Of a stretch of 7,601 bases of DNA, positions 5,731 through 7,601 are shown in pieces. The DNA is from Bacillota bacterium (GTDB lineage Bacteria; Bacillota; Clostridia; Christensenellales; Aristaeellaceae): NCBI GenBank assembly GCA_023398575.1, contig JAEWSC010000065.1, positions 1-7,601 of the forward strand, read 5' to 3'. Under the pieces are notes generated by a model, which worked only from the letters and a program-made list of their open reading frames with translations, had not been told where the DNA came from and searched no databases. The first letter of the stretch is position 1, and every line of letters starts with the position of its first letter. Both the position numbers and the translations under genes were made by a program.

Positions 5731-5940
5731 TGCAGAACTTTCTTGTACTGCTCTATGCTACGCACATATCAGTACGGTCAGAAAATTCTGTAAGGAAAGG
5801 ATTTCTAGCGAAATCCTTCCGAAATCGCCGCACATGTCGCCGATTTCGGATTGCCTCACGATGGGCTACAGCCCCTCGTGCTCCCCAAAGGTTGCTCAAC
5901 GCCTGGGGGCATGCCTGATATTTCTCGCCAGGCATGCCCC
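5731..5940 (+). other. Array of consecutive stem-loops between binding-protein and ATPase genes
   Basis: The 284 bases between the two genes (5692-5975) hold no credible gene and are nearly all paired. Stem-loop 2 (5731-5792) is a long rod: TGCAGAA with TTCTGTA, TTTCT with AGAAA, GTACTG with CAGTAC, broken only by small internal loops and one G-T pair. Stem-loop 3 is AAGGATTTC (5797-5805) with GAAATCCTT (5810-5818), loop TAGC. Stem-loop 4 is TCCGAAATCG (5818-5827) with CGATTTCGGA (5841-5850). Stem-loop 5 is CACGA-GGGC with GCCC-TCGTG (5857-5880), loop TACA. Stem-loop 6 is GGGGCATGCCTG (5906-5917) with CAGGCATGCCCC (5929-5940). A weaker pairing (5883-5908) competes with the 5' foot of the last. 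The element matches no RNA family I recognise; a structured intergenic repeat or a regulatory RNA are both possible. Confidence 0.7.
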
Positions 5941-5949
5941 TTTCCAATT
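5906..5949 (+). terminator. Attenuator-like hairpin in front of the ATPase gene
   Basis: A perfect 12-bp stem (5906-5917 with 5929-5940, 11-base loop) is followed by TTTCCAATTT, a weak T-rich tail. It would lower but not abolish read-through into the ATPase gene starting 35 bases later. CCCCA (5883-5887) can pair with TGGGG (5904-5908), which would take away part of its 5' foot. Termination strength is uncertain because the T-run is interrupted. Confidence 0.45.
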
Positions 5950-5975
5950 TCTGCACATGTAAAGGAGCGTCGCCC

Positions 5976-7082
5976 TTGAGCGTTACAATTACATTTTCAG
6001 ATGTCGTCAAAAAGTACGGCGACAATGTGATTATTCCGGACTTATCCCTAACCGTGCACAAAGGCGAATTCTTCACCCTGCTGGGTCCATCTGGCTGCGG
6101 CAAGACTACCCTATTGCGCATGGTCGCAGGCTTTAACAGCATAGAAGGCGGAAAAATCGCCTTTGACCAGCAGGTCATCAATGATGTTCCGCCGGCCAAG
6201 CGCAATATCGGCATGGTGTTTCAAAGCTATGCGGTCTTTCCGCATATGAACGTTCGGCAGAATGTTGGCTTTGGCTTGGAAAACCGTGGCCTATCCAAAA
6301 AGGAAATCGAGCAGAAGGTAGATACGATTTTAGAAACGGTGAAAATCACCGAATTCGCATCCCGTATGCCCGACCGGCTATCCGGCGGTCAGCAGCAGCG
6401 CGTCGCGCTGGCCAGGGCCATTGTCATCCATCCCAGCGTACTGCTCATGGATGAACCCCTTTCCAACCTGGATGCCAAGCTGCGCATTGAAATGCGCAAC
6501 GCCATCAAACTGATTCAAAAAGAGGTCGGCATCACGACAGTTTATGTGACCCACGACCAGGAAGAGGCTATGGCCGTCTCTGACCGCATCGCTGTCATGG
6601 ATAAAGGCGTCATCCAGCAGGTGGGTACGCCCAAAGCCATTTACCAACGGCCGGCTAACCTGTTTGTCGCCAACTTCATTGGCCGCAGCAACACACTGGA
6701 CGCAGTGCTGGATAGCAAAAACGGGCAGCCGCAAATCACCTTTGGCAACGGCTATAAATTACCCTATGAACATCTGTCCAGCACCCAAACGGGGGCGCAG
6801 AAGGTAAAAGTGTCCGTACGTCCGGAAGAATTCATACTGCAAAGCAATGGCGAGGGTATTGAGGGCGAAATTCTCTCCAGCGTGTTCCTGGGCCTCAACA
6901 CCACCTATTTTGTCAGGCTGTTCAATGGCGATATAGCAGAAATCGTGGAGGAAAGCTCCATCTCCAGCATTCTGGAAAACGGGACCAAGGTACAACTGGG
7001 GCTTAAGTTGGATAAGATCAACATTTTTAGAGAAGACGGCTTGCAAAGCCTTACCGCGGGGGTGGTCAGCGATGCGCGCTAA
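5976..7082 (+). CDS. ABC importer ATPase (FbpC/PotA-like)
   Basis: The TTG at 5976 is the start: AAAGGAG (5961-5967) lies 8 bases upstream and the fold begins there (SVTITFSDVVKKYG). An in-frame ATG at 5934 sits inside a 12-bp hairpin without a binding site. The 368-aa product is complete: Walker A GPSGCGKT (37-44), Q-loop Gln83 in MVFQSYAVFPHM, signature LSGGQQQR (135-142), Walker B VLLMDE (155-160) with the SNLDAKLR D-loop, and H-loop His193 (VTHDQEEA). The C-terminal 120 residues (about 240-355) are a TOBE-like regulatory domain with VRPEEF. This organisation is that of ATPases serving iron, polyamine, sugar and phosphonate importers, so the ATPase alone does not name the substrate. It hydrolyses ATP at the inner face of the membrane with the permease. 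It overlaps the permease gene by 11 bases, implying translational coupling. Confidence 0.95.
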   Translation: MSVTITFSDVVKKYGDNVIIPDLSLTVHKGEFFTLLGPSGCGKTTLLRMVAGFNSIEGGKIAFDQQVINDVPPAKRNIGMVFQSYAVFPHMNVRQNVGFGLENRGLSKKEIEQKVDTILETVKITEFASRMPDRLSGGQQQRVALARAIVIHPSVLLMDEPLSNLDAKLRIEMRNAIKLIQKEVGITTVYVTHDQEEAMAVSDRIAVMDKGVIQQVGTPKAIYQRPANLFVANFIGRSNTLDAVLDSKNGQPQITFGNGYKLPYEHLSSTQTGAQKVKVSVRPEEFILQSNGEGIEGEILSSVFLGLNTTYFVRLFNGDIAEIVEESSISSILENGTKVQLGLKLDKINIFREDGLQSLTAGVVSDAR

Positions 7083-7601
7083 GGCCGTCCGCTGGGAGGT
7101 ATGGCTGTTTATCTCCATAGGCGCCATGCTTTTATATGCCCTGTTTCTGCTCTATCCCTTGTTCACGCTTTTATCCCAAAGCGTGATGGACAAAGAGGGC
7201 GGCTTTTCTCTGGAGCATTTTCAGCGTATTTTCTCCAAAGCGTATTACCTGCGAGCCATGGGCAACAGCTTTAAGGTAACGCTGGCTGTAACACTGTTCT
7301 CTGTGCTGCTGGCAACGCCCCTCGCCTATTTGATGGCTGTGTACCAAATTCGCGGTAAAACGGTGCTGGAGATACTGGTACTGGTATCCTCTATGTCCGC
7401 GCCTTTCATCGGCGCCTATTCCTGGATCATGCTCTTTGGCCGGGGCGGCTCGGTCACCGGCTTTCTCAAGGATACATTCGGTTTCCTGCTGCCGGACATC
7501 TATGGCTTTCCCGGTATCGTGCTGGTCATGTCGCTGCAGTTGTACTCGCTGGTGTACATGTTTGTATCCGGCGCGTTCAAGAACATGGATAATTCCCTCA
7601 T
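7072..7601 (+). CDS. ABC importer permease, N-terminal part (runs off window)
   Basis: ATG 7072-7074 lies inside the end of the ATPase gene (11-base overlap, different frame), with a GGGGGTGG stretch about 6 bases upstream as the likely ribosome binding site. At least 176 residues are visible without a stop. A first membrane helix is at about 10-33, an extracellular-side loop with FSLEHFQRIFSK follows, and further helices are at about 66-90, 98-121 and 141-166. The segment LFGRGGSVTGFLK...IYGFPGIVLVMSLQLYSLVYMFVSGAFKNMD is typical of the FbpB/AfuB-type permease (BPD_transp_1 domain). The EAA coupling loop that contacts the ATPase would begin just past the end of the window (after NMDNSL). Members of this family are often about 550 aa with two fused permease halves, so one gene could supply both membrane halves; the window cannot show that. 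Confidence 0.93.
   Translation, partial: MRAKAVRWEVWLFISIGAMLLYALFLLYPLFTLLSQSVMDKEGGFSLEHFQRIFSKAYYLRAMGNSFKVTLAVTLFSVLLATPLAYLMAVYQIRGKTVLEILVLVSSMSAPFIGAYSWIMLFGRGGSVTGFLKDTFGFLLPDIYGFPGIVLVMSLQLYSLVYMFVSGAFKNMDNSL

Noticed and set aside
5730..5918. Plus-strand 62-codon open frame within the structured spacer
   Set aside because: The translation is Arg-rich and follows the palindromic stems; there is no ribosome site and no recognisable protein.
5934..5975. Upstream in-frame ATG as the start of the ATPase gene
   Set aside because: It lies within a 12-bp hairpin, has no ribosome binding site and adds 14 residues unlike the family. TTG 5976 has AAAGGAG at the right distance.
5753..6214. 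Minus-strand open frame over the structured spacer and start of the ATPase gene
   Set aside because: Most of it is antisense to the ATPase gene, and the rest is the hairpin array, which yields Arg-rich nonsense. No ribosome binding site was seen.
1..7601. CRISPR array, tRNA, rRNA or insertion sequence
   Set aside because: No regularly spaced repeats, cloverleaf sequence, rRNA segment or transposase-like reading frame was seen on either strand.

Overview
The window looks like chromosome of a low-to-mid GC Bacillota (Clostridia-like) bacterium. The grounds are strong AGGAGG-type ribosome binding sites, frequent TTG starts, sigma-A-type promoters, intrinsic terminators between almost every gene, a CCA-adding enzyme with HD and C-terminal tRNA-binding regions, a phi-LC3-type holin-like protein and a zinc-ribbon membrane protein of a kind seen in Firmicutes. 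The exact lineage cannot be fixed from the sequence. No prophage, transposase, CRISPR array, tRNA or rRNA is visible.

Layout. (1) 1-401: C-terminal end of a protein that starts upstream, possibly ferritin-like, followed by a very long hairpin. (2) 560-817: an 85-aa protein that reads as a ribbon-helix-helix DNA binder. It has a TTG start, a palindrome in its probable promoter and a hairpin over its ribosome binding site, and ends at a bidirectional terminator. (3) 931-2031 on the minus strand: a secreted protein with three peptidoglycan-binding repeats. It is divergent from (4) 2236-2439, a 67-aa holin-like membrane protein. (5) 2588-2977: a two-helix membrane protein with an N-terminal Cys cluster, with a clear promoter whose -10 sits inside a perfect dyad. 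(6) 3090-4439: the CCA-adding tRNA nucleotidyltransferase, as a single-gene unit with its own promoter and terminator. (7) 4690-7601: an ABC importer operon with a solute-binding protein, an ATPase and the first 176 residues of a permease, of the ferric-iron / aminoethylphosphonate type.

The importer genes should act together. The exported binding protein captures a small (probably anionic or metal-complexed) solute and hands it to the permease, and the ATPase drives import. ATPase and permease genes overlap by 11 bases, so they are tightly coupled. Binding-protein and ATPase genes are instead separated by 284 bases in which almost every base can be placed in one of six or seven successive stem-loops. 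This structured spacer is the most unusual item in the window: either a structured intergenic repeat or an RNA element that sets the ratio of binding protein to transporter. The other genes are mostly independent transcription units.
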